DNA of 49,386 bases from positions 1 to 49,386 of the forward strand of contig JAGXSG010000029.1 of the NCBI GenBank assembly GCA_018333995.1, given 5' to 3'. The notes under the pieces were generated by a model that saw only the letters and a list, made by a program, of their open reading frames with translations, searched no databases and was not told the origin of the DNA. Shown piece by piece: positions 6,981-13,539 of this stretch (its first letter is position 1; each line of letters starts with the position of its first letter). Origin of the DNA: Clostridiales bacterium. Lineage in GTDB: Bacteria > Actinomycetota > Coriobacteriia > Anaerosomatales > SLCP01. The position numbers and the translations under genes were made by a program.

Positions 6981-7187
6981 ATGACGACTGTAACGATTTC
7001 GCCCAAGTACCAGGTGGTCATCCCCAAGAGTATCCGGGAGAGCCTCGGGCTCAAGCCCGGCCAGAAGATCCAGGCGATCGAGTACAACGGACGGGTTGAG
7101 CTTGTGCCTGTGCGTCCCGTTCGGGAGATGCGGGGTTTTCTGTCCGGCATCGACACGACCGTGCCCCGTGAGGGCGATCGTGTATGA
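6981..7187 (+). CDS. AbrB/SpoVT-type antitoxin
   Basis: This 68-residue protein is a swapped-hairpin AbrB DNA-binding domain: TTVTISPKYQVVIPKSIRES followed by GLKPGQKIQAIEYNGRVELVP. Such proteins bind palindromic operators and neutralise a partnered PIN toxin. The ATG at 6981 has GGAGG six bases upstream and is preferred over in-frame codons further upstream, which would fall in the operator. The stop overlaps the toxin ATG (ATGA). The two palindromes ahead are the probable operator. Confidence 0.9.
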   Translation: MTTVTISPKYQVVIPKSIRESLGLKPGQKIQAIEYNGRVELVPVRPVREMRGFLSGIDTTVPREGDRV

Positions 7188-7564
7188 ACGTCGTTGACTC
7201 CTCGGCATGGCTTGAGTACTTCTCCGCCGGACCGAACGCGGACTTCTTCGCCGCCGCTATCGAGGCGACCGATGATCTTGTCGTCCCCTCGATCACCCTC
7301 CACGAGGTCTTCAAGCGAGTCGCCGCCCAGCGTGGTGAGAGCGAGGCGCTCGCGGCTGTGGCCCAGATGCAGCGGGGCAACGTCGTTGAACTGAGTGGCA
7401 CGCTCGCGCTCGATTCGGCTAGAACGAGCCTTGAGCTCAAGCTGCCCATGGCGGACAGCGTGATCCTGACGACTGCCCGAGCCTTCGATGCTACGCTCTG
7501 GACGCAAGATGTCGACTTTGAGGGTGTGATCGGCGTGATGTACGCGAGCAGGGCGTCGGCGTGA
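7184..7564 (+). CDS. vapC: PIN-domain toxin VapC
   Basis: This 126-residue PIN ribonuclease begins MNVVDSSAWLEYF (first catalytic Asp at residue 5). It has ITLHEVFKR with the conserved Glu, MADSVILTTA with the third acid, and LWTQDVDF with the last Asp. All four acids of the VapC site are present, so it should be active when not bound by the AbrB-type antitoxin. It overlaps that gene by 4 bp. The stop codon TGA (7562-7564) lies in the left core of the next attC, so gene and site are packed tightly. Confidence 0.9.
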   Translation: MNVVDSSAWLEYFSAGPNADFFAAAIEATDDLVVPSITLHEVFKRVAAQRGESEALAAVAQMQRGNVVELSGTLALDSARTSLELKLPMADSVILTTARAFDATLWTQDVDFEGVIGVMYASRASA

Positions 7565-7644
7565 CAAGCGCATCAAGCTGGCGCGCACGAGGTAGAATCG
7601 ACCTGTAAGCACGCGGTGCGCAGCTCATGCGCTACACGTTCTGC
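7559..7644 (+). other. attC site
   Basis: Left core GCGTGAC (7559-7565), L boxes GCGCATCAAGCTG and CAGCTCATGCGC, right core GTTCTGC (7638-7644). The centre carries TAGAAT (7593-7598) in the same context as the site at 4832-4918. Length 86 bp. Confidence 0.85.
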
Positions 7645-7674
7645 GCACTACGGGGTATCGATATGGGGGTCGGG

Positions 7675-8214
7675 ATGGCGGGGGCAGTTTCCCTTCGCGC
7701 CGTGGTCGAGGAGCTCGATGCGCTCACCGACGAGTCCACGGCCTACCTCAATCGGGCCACCGGCGAGCTGTGCTCCCTTCGGGACGACGAGGTTTCCGCA
7801 GCAGAGGACGGTGACCCTGACGTCATCCCTGACTGGCTCGAAGGCGGTCTGCACAGGATCCGGGAGATCCTCGAGTCGGAGGAGTGGCTCGCGCTTCCCA
7901 CCCGCTTCGACATCCACGAGTGGGCGATCATGGATAGGTTCGCCCGCTCGGTGGAGGACACTGACCTGCAAGACGAACTCGCCGACTCGCTTCGGGGCAG
8001 GGGGGCGTTCCGGTTCTTCAAGGACGTGGTCCACCGGCGCGGGATCCAGCAGGCTTGGTACCGCTATCGCGTCGAAGCGCTCGCGCGGATCGCCATCGAG
8101 TGGCTCGATGAGAGCGGTGTCGCCTACGTCCGGGACGACGAAGCGTCGGCGTATGGCGCACAACCCGCGCATCAAGCGGAACTCGAACTTTGCCCGCCTA
8201 ACAAGATGGCATGA
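7675..8214 (+). CDS. UPF0158 family protein
   Basis: From this start the protein is about 179 residues. It matches the UPF0158 pattern: VSLRAVVEELD, DESTAYLNRATGEL, DGDPDVIPDWLEGG, LPTRFDIHEWAIMDRF, RGRGAFRFFKDVVHRRGI and QQAWYRYRVEALARIAIEWL. No biochemical role is established for the family. The ATG at 7675 follows GGGGGTCGGG; an ATG four codons earlier (7663) is the alternative, and codons before 7639 would lie in the attC. The end of the gene overlaps the left core of the next attC. It fills its own cassette. Confidence 0.8.
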   Translation: MAGAVSLRAVVEELDALTDESTAYLNRATGELCSLRDDEVSAAEDGDPDVIPDWLEGGLHRIREILESEEWLALPTRFDIHEWAIMDRFARSVEDTDLQDELADSLRGRGAFRFFKDVVHRRGIQQAWYRYRVEALARIAIEWLDESGVAYVRDDEASAYGAQPAHQAELELCPPNKMA

Positions 8215-8552
8215 AAAGGACGCTCCACCCACACTGTCGTCGTGTCCAGCGTCGACAGGAAGGAGAAGCGCCGATGCCAACCTGATATCTCGGGCTCGAC
8301 GTCCACAAGGGCGCACCTAGTACTGCGTGATGGATGCCGCATGTGAGGTCCTCAAGGAGGGCGCGCCCCCGCAGACGACACGGGAGTTGCGCAACCTGGT
8401 GCGGCTGCGGTGGCGCTTCGTCGCGCAGCGCACCACGGCCAAGAACCGTATCCCGAATCTGCCCGCCCCGCGAATGCCTGCGCTTTCCCGGCACCGGCAT
8501 GTTCGGCAAGTCGGGCCGGGCGTGGCTCGCCGTTGCCCGCGTCCTTTTCATG
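8210..8552 (+). mobile_element. IS110/IS1111-type insertion sequence remnant
   Basis: A perfect 14-bp inverted repeat, CATGAAAAGGACGC (8210-8223) and GCGTCCTTTTCATG (8539-8552), bounds pieces of an IS110-family transposase on the plus strand. The pieces are YLGLDVHKGA (from about 8285), then RELRNLVRLRWRFVAQRT with AKNRI, then a frame-shifted FPGTGMFGKSGRAWLA. The first and second pieces are normally about 100 residues apart, so the element has a large internal deletion and frameshifts and cannot code for an active enzyme. IS1111-group elements have inverted repeats of this size, and one subgroup is known to target attC sites. Confidence 0.7.
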
Positions 8553-8562
8553 GAAGCGCATC
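8536..8562 (+). repeat. 27-nt repeat identical to 281-307
   Basis: The sequence CCCGCGTCCTTTTCATGGAA and the following GCGCATC occur identically at 281-307 and 8536-8562. Each copy joins the right inverted repeat of the IS-like element to the start of an attC arm, so the same insertion geometry seems to have occurred at two sites. Confidence 0.8.
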
Positions 8563-8706
8563 CTTAGCGCAGGCGGCATGCCTCGTCAGGTAGACTCGAA
8601 CGGGAAGCGCTCTCGGGCGTGCCGCAGGTTATGCCCAAACCCGTTCTGCGGACTGGGCGCGCATGTGGTTTGCAATTCTGCTACCGGGGAAGGTAACATT
8701 TAGCCG

Positions 8707-8901
8707 ATGCCAAAGCTGAAGCGAGGCGGATACGTGTTTCTCGCGTGGAAGGGTGACCACTCGCCGCGTCACGTACACGTCTACAAGGACGGTGCGCTGG
8801 TCGTGAAGTGGGATCTAGACAACTCGCGCGAGATGGTCGGCTCGGCTAGTCGGCGGATTCGGAACTTGATTGAAGAGTTGGAGAAGGAGGGTCTGTTGTG
8901 A
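8707..8901 (+). CDS. DUF4160 family protein
   Basis: This 64-residue protein begins MPKLKRGGYVFLAWKGDH and has SPRHVHVYKDG, the HxHV core of DUF4160. The family is usually found next to a small DNA-binding partner and is suspected of being one half of toxin-antitoxin-like pairs; this has not been shown here. Its stop overlaps the next GTG by 4 bp, so the two genes are coupled. They share the cassette 8644-9487. Confidence 0.8.
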   Translation: MPKLKRGGYVFLAWKGDHSPRHVHVYKDGALVVKWDLDNSREMVGSASRRIRNLIEELEKEGLL

Positions 8902-9422
8902 AGATAAGGCGAGTCAAGACGAACAACCACAAGCGGGCCTTCGTGGTCACGTTGAGTAAGGGCGACTTTCCGATGCCTTACTCGAAGGTCGATCCTGCTC
9001 CAAGTAAGGACGATCCCGTTGTGAAGGTCTACGCTGACGAGGACTTCGGCCGTGAAGCATTCACGTATATCCTGGAATCCGGTACTGAGGGCTCCGTCCA
9101 CGTCGATGCTGTTCTCGAGTACAATGAAGACCCCGCCTATATGCGTGATCTGCTTCTTTACAAACTGACCATCGCTGCACAAGAGTGCATGAAGACCAGT
9201 CCGCTGTCGCAACGAGAGATCACCAGGCGAGCGAGGACATCTCCGGCCCAGATTCAGAGGCTGCTGGACGTGAAGAATCGCAGCAAGTCGGTCGACAAGC
9301 TCGTCGTCCTTCTGGGAGCAATGGACTGCGAAGTCGAGGTCACGGTGCGGCCGACTCAGCACGGGGCGAAGCACCCGGCGCGGGCCAAGTCGGGCTCCGC
9401 CGCTCGGGCCGCCCACACGTAG
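8898..9422 (+). CDS. helix-turn-helix protein paired with DUF4160
   Basis: The first 95 or so residues of this 174-residue protein are an alpha/beta region I cannot name. Residues about 100-125 form a helix-turn-helix (LSQREITRRARTSPAQIQRL), and the following VDKLVVLLGAMDCEVEVTV is typical of the end of a Cro/CI-like domain. The Ala/Arg-rich tail looks disordered. It is probably the regulator or antitoxin of the DUF4160 gene it overlaps. The longer-than-usual N-terminal part is worth noting. Confidence 0.65.
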   Translation: MKIRRVKTNNHKRAFVVTLSKGDFPMPYSKVDPAPSKDDPVVKVYADEDFGREAFTYILESGTEGSVHVDAVLEYNEDPAYMRDLLLYKLTIAAQECMKTSPLSQREITRRARTSPAQIQRLLDVKNRSKSVDKLVVLLGAMDCEVEVTVRPTQHGAKHPARAKSGSAARAAHT

Positions 9423-9445
9423 GGTGATGTGTCGCAGAATATACT

Positions 9446-9493
9446 GATCAACCGGACTCGCTTCGCTCGCGGCTCAACTCGCAGACGTTAGAA
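9446..9493 (+). other. attC site (short type, decayed left side)
   Basis: The right core GTTAGAA (9487-9493) and the loop GGACTCGCTTCGCTCGCGG match the short attC subfamily of 2410-2468 and 3812-3871. The left core GATCAAC (9446-9452) is plausible, but the left L box pairs poorly, so this site may be partly decayed. Confidence 0.6.
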
Positions 9494-9548
9494 CGACGGC
9501 CCGGCGGCCTCGAGAAGATGGTCGTCTTTACGGCTCTTCCTTGGGGAC

Positions 9549-9630
9549 ACCGAACAAGCAACAGCAGAACGCCGCGAGCTACAATGACCCGAGAGCGCAT
9601 ACGCGTCTGCCCATGCGTTACACGTTGGCA
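9549..9630 (+). other. attC-like site closing a gene-less cassette
   Basis: Left core ACCGAAC (9549-9555) and right core GTTGGCA (9624-9630) with CATGCGTTACAC before it. L-box pairing is weak. TACAAT (9580-9585) sits at the position of the central element. The cassette it closes (9488-9624) is only about 137 bp, and I see no gene in it. Confidence 0.5.
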
Positions 9631-9653
9631 AACCAGCGGGGAGGTTAGTCCAA

Positions 9654-10151
9654 GTGCAGATCCGTGCCGCGACGCTTGCGGATGCCGAAGTGCTTCGTGA
9701 CTACGCGGTTCGCCTCTTCGCGGAAGGTCTGCCCGGAATCTTCAAGCGCCCTGATCCAACGCTGGAAGAGGAGCGCGCCTTCATCCGCTCGCGCCTCGTG
9801 CCGGACAACTCGACGTTGCTTGTCGCGGTTGCGGAGGGGGGCATCGTAGGTCTGATTGAGTTTGTCGGTGGCTCGCTCGAAGAAGAGCGTCACGCCGACA
9901 CCTTCTCACTCTCAGTTGCCTCGTCCCACCGCGGACACGGAATCGGTACGGCGCTCGTCGAGGCACTGATCGCTTGGGCTCCGACCGCGGGGGTCTCACG
10001 CATCCAGGCATGGGCATGGGCGAACAATCCGGGCTCCATCGCGCTCTATGAACGGTTGGGTTTCGAACGCGAGGGGTTATGTCGGCACGCGATTGTCTCG
10101 GATGGCGAGTCGGTCGACGTGGTGCTGCTCGCCCGACTGCTGGTTGCGTGA
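9654..10151 (+). CDS. GNAT family N-acetyltransferase
   Basis: This 165-residue acetyltransferase has a GNAT core: IRAATLADAEVLRDYA at the start, the acetyl-CoA loop VASSHRGHGIGTALVEAL (Q/RxxGxG/A as RGHGIG), and NPGSIALYERLGFEREG near the end, the usual last motif. The substrate cannot be told. GTG start with GGGGAGG about ten bases upstream. It is a single-gene cassette (9625-10246); acetyltransferases are common integron cargo. The stop lies within the left core of the next attC. Confidence 0.85.
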   Translation: MQIRAATLADAEVLRDYAVRLFAEGLPGIFKRPDPTLEEERAFIRSRLVPDNSTLLVAVAEGGIVGLIEFVGGSLEEERHADTFSLSVASSHRGHGIGTALVEALIAWAPTAGVSRIQAWAWANNPGSIALYERLGFEREGLCRHAIVSDGESVDVVLLARLLVA

Positions 10152-10253
10152 CAAGCGCGTCAATCACGACAAACCAAACCAAGGCAAGCAAGCTAAGCGT
10201 GCTCTAAGGCTCGCCGGGCCTTGGTGCGCGGGTTACGCGCAAGAGCGTTGAAC
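10146..10253 (+). other. attC site (last complete one)
   Basis: Left core GCGTGAC (10146-10152), L boxes GCGCGTCAATC and GGGTTACGCGC with one extra C, right core GTTGAAC (10247-10253). An inner CCAAGGC/GCCTTGG stem lies between. At 108 bp it is the last site where both halves are clear. Confidence 0.75.
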
Positions 10254-10327
10254 TCAACGAAGTGGATGTTTGATTGCCCGACGCGATGCAGGTGAGACGC
10301 GTGCCCGGTGTCACGCCCGCCGCAACC

Positions 10328-10589
10328 TCAGCCCACAGTAACAATGTCGTCCGCGCCACACGCGGCTTTGACGAGAGATGGCATGTCGCCCGCCGTGCCC
10401 ACCACTAGTCCATCGGCGAGGTTGAGATGCTTGAGGCACGTGCCGCACGCCATGGTTGACCAGCATCACCGCTGCTGGCGCCCGTTCCTCGTGTGCGAGC
10501 GACACAAGGAAGCTGCGCATCAGGATGCGGCCCAACTCCGGGTCTGCGCTTCCCAGGGTGTCGCCGGTAATCAGTATTGTCTTTGCCAT
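10328..10589 (-). pseudogene. DsrE/YedF-like (selenium-metabolism type) protein, internally deleted
   Basis: From the ATG at 10589, behind an AGGGGG ribosome site, the reading frame gives MAKTILITGDTLGSADPELG and RILMRSFLVSLAHEE, then VMLVN, which fits the YedF-like DsrE fold. It then leaves frame. The adjacent frame resumes with ACGTCLKHLNL, DGLVVGTAGDMPSLV and ends DIVTVG at 10328. About 27 residues expected between the halves are missing and the join is out of frame, so the gene is broken by a small deletion. The intact family has a CGTC-type cysteine pair and is linked with selenium or sulfur handling. Confidence 0.6.
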
Positions 10590-10628
10590 TCGAATCCCCC
10601 TATCACTTGTGCGCTCCAGCATCTCAGC

Positions 10629-10866
10629 TCAACGCCGCCCCATACGCGCCAAATATCTGCGCCTCGGCAGGACGCGAACCTCACCGTCAAAGCTCTCCGT
10701 GATGAGCGCCACCATTGCAGGGAACGTGCCCGTACCGGCGGCGCACGTATCGTTCATCTCGAAATCTGCCAGGCGTCCGCCCTCCCCCAAAGAGATCACT
10801 GTGGTGTCCTGACTGCCGAGGACGGAGACGTTTTCGAGGGCGTTGGCCGAGGTGCATGCCCCGTGA
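10629..10866 (-). pseudogene. fragment of a BcrA/BadF/HgdC-type dehydratase activator ATPase
   Basis: One minus-strand frame reads NVSVLGSQDTTVISLGEGG, then LADFEMNDTCAAGTGTF and MVALITESF. This is the cysteine-containing centre of the 2-hydroxyacyl-CoA dehydratase activator family, where MNDKCAAGTG carries the 4Fe-4S cysteine. No start codon or nucleotide-binding N-terminus is present and the end runs into unrelated sequence, so only about 75 residues of a roughly 260-residue protein remain. It lies directly upstream of the broken YedF-like gene on the same strand, which suggests the two came together and decayed together. Confidence 0.55.
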
Positions 10867-11002
10867 CGACTCGAAGGAGAAGTTCGTGCACGACTGCGGG
10901 GCGGCGTGGGACAAGGTGATGAATCTCGACTGGGTTAATATCGGTGCCAGCAGTGGGTAAATTCATCGATAACGTTTCGACGCAGAGGAATAGGAGCGAG
11001 CC

Positions 11003-11164
11003 ATGGATGTTAAAGATGGAGATGTCCTTGTGTGTCCGTGTGAGGACTGCGACATCGAGTTAGTCGTGAGGCGCACGTGTTCGGGTGACAGCTGCACCCA
11101 CGATTCCGAGTGCGAGCTGACGGTAACGTGCTGCGGTCACCCCATGGAGGTTCGCTCGGATTAG
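11003..11164 (+). CDS. small cysteine-rich, desulforedoxin-like protein
   Basis: A 53-codon gene starts at the ATG at 11003, six bases after AGGAG. The product has eight cysteines: VCPCEDCDIEL near the N-terminus, a CSGDSC pair in the middle, and ELTVTCCGHPMEV near the end. The CC-G-x-P-M ending with an upstream C-x-C-x2-C recalls the desulforedoxin iron site of desulfoferrodoxins, so a small iron or zinc protein is likely. The extra cysteines and insert differ from classical desulforedoxin. The assignment rests on the motif alone. Confidence 0.5.
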   Translation: MDVKDGDVLVCPCEDCDIELVVRRTCSGDSCTHDSECELTVTCCGHPMEVRSD

Positions 11165-11177
11165 GGCGGGCCACCAT

Positions 11178-11482
11178 ATGAGTCCGCGGATAGACCGTAC
11201 GTTGGTGCAGGACGCCGTCGACAACATGGTCGACGGGAAGAGTACTCGACTGCCGAGGAGTGCATGCGGTTCCACGACACCGCGCCTCGTGAGCTGCTTT
11301 CGGCAAGTAAGCGCGTGACGGCGCGGCGCAGCTTGACGCCAAAGAACTAGGTGCACTGAGACGATTCGAGGAGCAACCTTGGCTGTTCCTGAACATCATC
11401 GTCGTGCTCAAACGCATGACGGACGAGTCCGGAGACAGGGTGCCTTCTGAGCTCGCCGCGCGGTTGGCGCCGCTACTTGAGG
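11178..11482 (+). pseudogene. frameshifted remnant of an unknown gene
   Basis: Three successive plus-strand frames look like one protein: MSPRIDRTLVQDAVDNMVD from 11178, then EEYSTAEECMRFHDTAPREL from 11237, then LDAKELGALRRFEEQPWLFL onward from 11332 to about LAARLAPLLEDY. Each shift is local and the residue composition is protein-like, so a gene broken by two frameshifts is more likely than chance. I do not recognise the family. The end runs over the 3' end of the gene on the other strand. Confidence 0.35.
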
Positions 11483-12006
11483 ACTACCCCGAGAGTGCCG
11501 TCGGTTCCGCTGGCATGACAGCCCTCGCAGGGCTCTATCGCAATCCCCTCGGCGATCGGCTTGCCCTGCGCGTCCCACTCGCCCCAGTACCAGCCGTCGG
11601 CGGTCTTCTTCATCGCCGCGATCTGGATGAGCTCGCCGTCCCGGAAGATGTCCTTGGCGATGATGGAGTCCAGCGGCCATCTGTCTCCGCCGCTCGCAAG
11701 ACCCTTCTCCGCGGTCGGGTCGAGCAGAATCTGAACCTCATCCCCATGTGGGCCCTTGGCGGCCACTCGCGACTCATTGCCAGGTGCGGGAGTCCAATCC
11801 GTATAGTTCGCAGCTTTGAGCTCATCGAGTAAGTTGACGGATTCTGGCGCGCCGACAGTGCCAGTCGGTTGAGTCGTTTCAGCCTGCGGTGCCGACGGCT
11901 CAGCACTCGGTACTGGCTCGCTGGGTTGGGCCGCGCCACATCCGGTCAGAGCGATGACGCATGCAAGCGTCGTGGATGTGACGAGGAAACGCAGACCTGG
12001 CTTCAC
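11473..12006 (-). CDS. cytochrome P460-like lipoprotein with CXXCH motif
   Basis: This 177-residue protein has a lipoprotein leader ending IALTGC and a Pro/Glu/Ser/Thr linker to about residue 55. The globular domain includes YTDWTPAPG, then KKTADGWYWGEWDAQGK and EPCEGCHASG. CEGCH is a c-type haem-binding motif, and the GWYW...C-x2-CH ending is that of cytochrome P460-like domains. It would carry covalent haem on the outer face of the membrane. No cytochrome c maturation or electron-transfer partner is nearby. The gene is reversed relative to the cassette direction in the decayed part of the array. Confidence 0.75.
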   Translation of the reverse strand: MKPGLRFLVTSTTLACVIALTGCGAAQPSEPVPSAEPSAPQAETTQPTGTVGAPESVNLLDELKAANYTDWTPAPGNESRVAAKGPHGDEVQILLDPTAEKGLASGGDRWPLDSIIAKDIFRDGELIQIAAMKKTADGWYWGEWDAQGKPIAEGIAIEPCEGCHASGTDGTLGVVLK

Positions 12007-12088
12007 AGTGGACTCCGTTCGTCGAGGGTCTCCTATTCTAGGTACCCTTCGAGACGGGCGAGTCGCCGCCGGGGCTCTGGTTGCACCG

Positions 12089-12140
12089 GTCGAACAAGCG
12101 CATCGTAGACAAACCGGCCGTGTGAGGTATTCTCTGCTCG
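12089..12140 (+). other. attC left half (fossil site)
   Basis: GTCGAACAAGCGCATCG begins like a true attC left arm and is followed by the array's central element GTGTGAGGTATTCTC (TATTCT 12129-12134). No matching L box or GTTRRRY core is found at the right distance, so the right half seems lost. Confidence 0.5.
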
Positions 12141-12314
12141 AGATGCGGCGTGGCCGTCCGCTCGTTCTTCATGTTCATCGCGCCTCTATCCGCGGATGTC
12201 GCAGAGCTTGTCGAGTACGTCCAGCAGATGGCTGATGACATTCTCGCTCTCGATAGGCTCGATCTCGGGACAGGCTTCGATACGGTATGACCGCAGGCGT
12301 GCGCCCGATCTAGG

Positions 12315-13028
12315 CTAGGCGAACTGGTCGACTTCCTTCGTCAGAGCTGCATCCTGGACGAGAAACCAGCCCTGTCGTATCGCGAACCACTCCACCATCA
12401 GCCGGATCGGCAGTGCGGTTGCTGCGACCCATAGTGGCCAGAACCAGAAGTCGTTTGACTGGAAGATTACGTTCAAGAAGACCGCACCGAAGGCAAGCCC
12501 CGCGGCAAGACCGATGGACTTGAGTACTCTTCCTCCTTGGACGAGCACCCTGGTCTCAACTTCACTCCAGCGCGGCACAGATCGTATGTAGGTTTCGCGT
12601 AGCCACCACACAGCGGCAGCCAGGAGGGCGAGCAGGACGACGCCGACGAAGCCACGGATGGTGTCTGTAGCCGCTCCGACCGCCGTGCACATCAGCATTA
12701 GGAAAGCAACGACCCCGGTGGTTATCGCCGCGGTATGGAATTCCAGGCTCCCTGAGTACACCTCGACCGTTGGCACCAGGGGAGCGTCTGCGTTGAGGTT
12801 CAGGGCTTCTTGCTCGGCCCTGAACTCGTCTACGAGAGCGGACAACTCGCCCATGGACGCGATTGCCGCCCCTAAAGCCTCCTCGCGTGTCTTGCCCTCT
12901 GACACCAAGTCCTCAACCTTAGCGGATATGTCCGCAATCAGCTCTTCTTGCTGTTCAAGAACTTGCGGTGTCTCCTTGACGCCTTGGAAGGCGCCCTTGA
13001 CGTAGTACCTTATTGCCTCCACGATCAC
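12315..13028 (-). CDS. PadR-associated membrane protein (permease prefix domain)
   Basis: The first 75 or so residues of this 237-residue protein are helical and charged (LEQQEELIADISAKVEDLVS, EGKTREEALGAAIASMGE), the 'permease prefix domain 1' that accompanies PadR regulators. Four hydrophobic segments follow at about 98-120, 125-145, 172-192 and 198-215. Its role is unknown; such proteins may sense or export envelope-active compounds. The start overlaps the padR stop by 4 bp, so they are one operon under PadR control. Confidence 0.75.
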   Translation of the reverse strand: MIVEAIRYYVKGAFQGVKETPQVLEQQEELIADISAKVEDLVSEGKTREEALGAAIASMGELSALVDEFRAEQEALNLNADAPLVPTVEVYSGSLEFHTAAITTGVVAFLMLMCTAVGAATDTIRGFVGVVLLALLAAAVWWLRETYIRSVPRWSEVETRVLVQGGRVLKSIGLAAGLAFGAVFLNVIFQSNDFWFWPLWVAATALPIRLMVEWFAIRQGWFLVQDAALTKEVDQFA

Positions 13029-13375
13029 CCCTCCTCCTCCGTGCCTGACACCAGGCGATCAATCAGTGTACGCGCACGCTTCCAGTCATCCAGGTTCTGA
13101 CGATAAGCTGCACGACCCTTCTCGGTTATCGTGTAGTACTTTCGTCGCGCACCCGGACCCGCTTCGCCCCAGTACGATCGAACGAAGCCCTGCGGTTCGA
13201 GGCGTCGCACGGCCGAGTACAACGTGGGTTCCTTCAGCTCGTATTCGCCATCGGAAAGCGCGGACACTCGCTTGCAGATGTCGTAGCCGTAGCGGTCTCC
13301 GGTGTTCAGCAGCCCCAAGACGATAGTGTCGATATGGCCGCGGATCAGGTCACTTGAGATTGGCGCGTCGCTCAT
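13025..13375 (-). CDS. PadR-family transcriptional regulator
   Basis: This 116-residue regulator shows the PadR winged helix: GHIDTIVLGLLNTGDRYGYD, then ELKEPTLYSAVRRLEPQGFV and RRKYYTITEKGRAAYR. PadR proteins repress their own promoter and a neighbouring membrane or efflux gene and are released by small molecules. Strong GGGAGGG ribosome site. A direct repeat CTGTCAAG...TAnTATG lies 28-60 bp upstream and is the probable operator. The downstream membrane gene overlaps it. Confidence 0.9.
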   Translation of the reverse strand: MSDAPISSDLIRGHIDTIVLGLLNTGDRYGYDICKRVSALSDGEYELKEPTLYSAVRRLEPQGFVRSYWGEAGPGARRKYYTITEKGRAAYRQNLDDWKRARTLIDRLVSGTEEEG

Positions 13376-13397
13376 TGGGCACCCTCCCTTCAGGCAT

Positions 13398-13436
13398 ATT
13401 CTCTGTCAAGCTACTATGACTGTCAAGGTAGTATGC
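13398..13436 (-). promoter_or_regulatory. padR promoter/operator region
   Basis: CTGTCAAGcTACTATG (13403-13418) and CTGTCAAGgTAGTATG (13420-13435) form a direct repeat with a 17-bp period; 14 of 16 positions match. Read on the minus strand each copy contains TTGACAG, so the repeats overlap a -35 box, with GAGAATAT as a weak -10 17-19 bp downstream. Confidence 0.45.
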
Positions 13437-13539
13437 GAGGCCTGAAGCGAGTGTCGGATTCACACGCTAGACTGACATGAAGCTGCTCGTTCGCGGCTGA
13501 AGCACAAGATCTAGGGCGAACGGCATTGGGGGTCCAAGG

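Larger units (their letters stand above)
8196..8649 (+). other. attC site interrupted by an IS110-like remnant
   Basis: A perfect left core GCCTAAC (8196-8202) followed by GGCAT (8208-8212) is matched far downstream by ATGCC (8631-8635) and right core GTTCTGC (8643-8649). The 343-bp element between them explains the unusual length. The right part keeps the array's central element GTCAGGTAGACTCGAAC (TAGACT 8591-8596). Confidence 0.6.

Noticed and set aside
10328-10866. Reading the YedF-like gene and the activator fragment as intact genes
   Set aside because: The first changes frame at an internal deletion and the second lacks its start and its nucleotide-binding domain.
11195-11210. CGTTGGTG resembling an attC right core
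   Set aside because: Lies inside the frameshifted gene remnant and has no matching arm.
12171-12290. A 39-codon frame beginning MFIAPLSADVAELV
   Set aside because: Protein-like, but too short, without a clear ribosome site and with no recognisable family. It may be the tail of a lost gene after the attC half-site.
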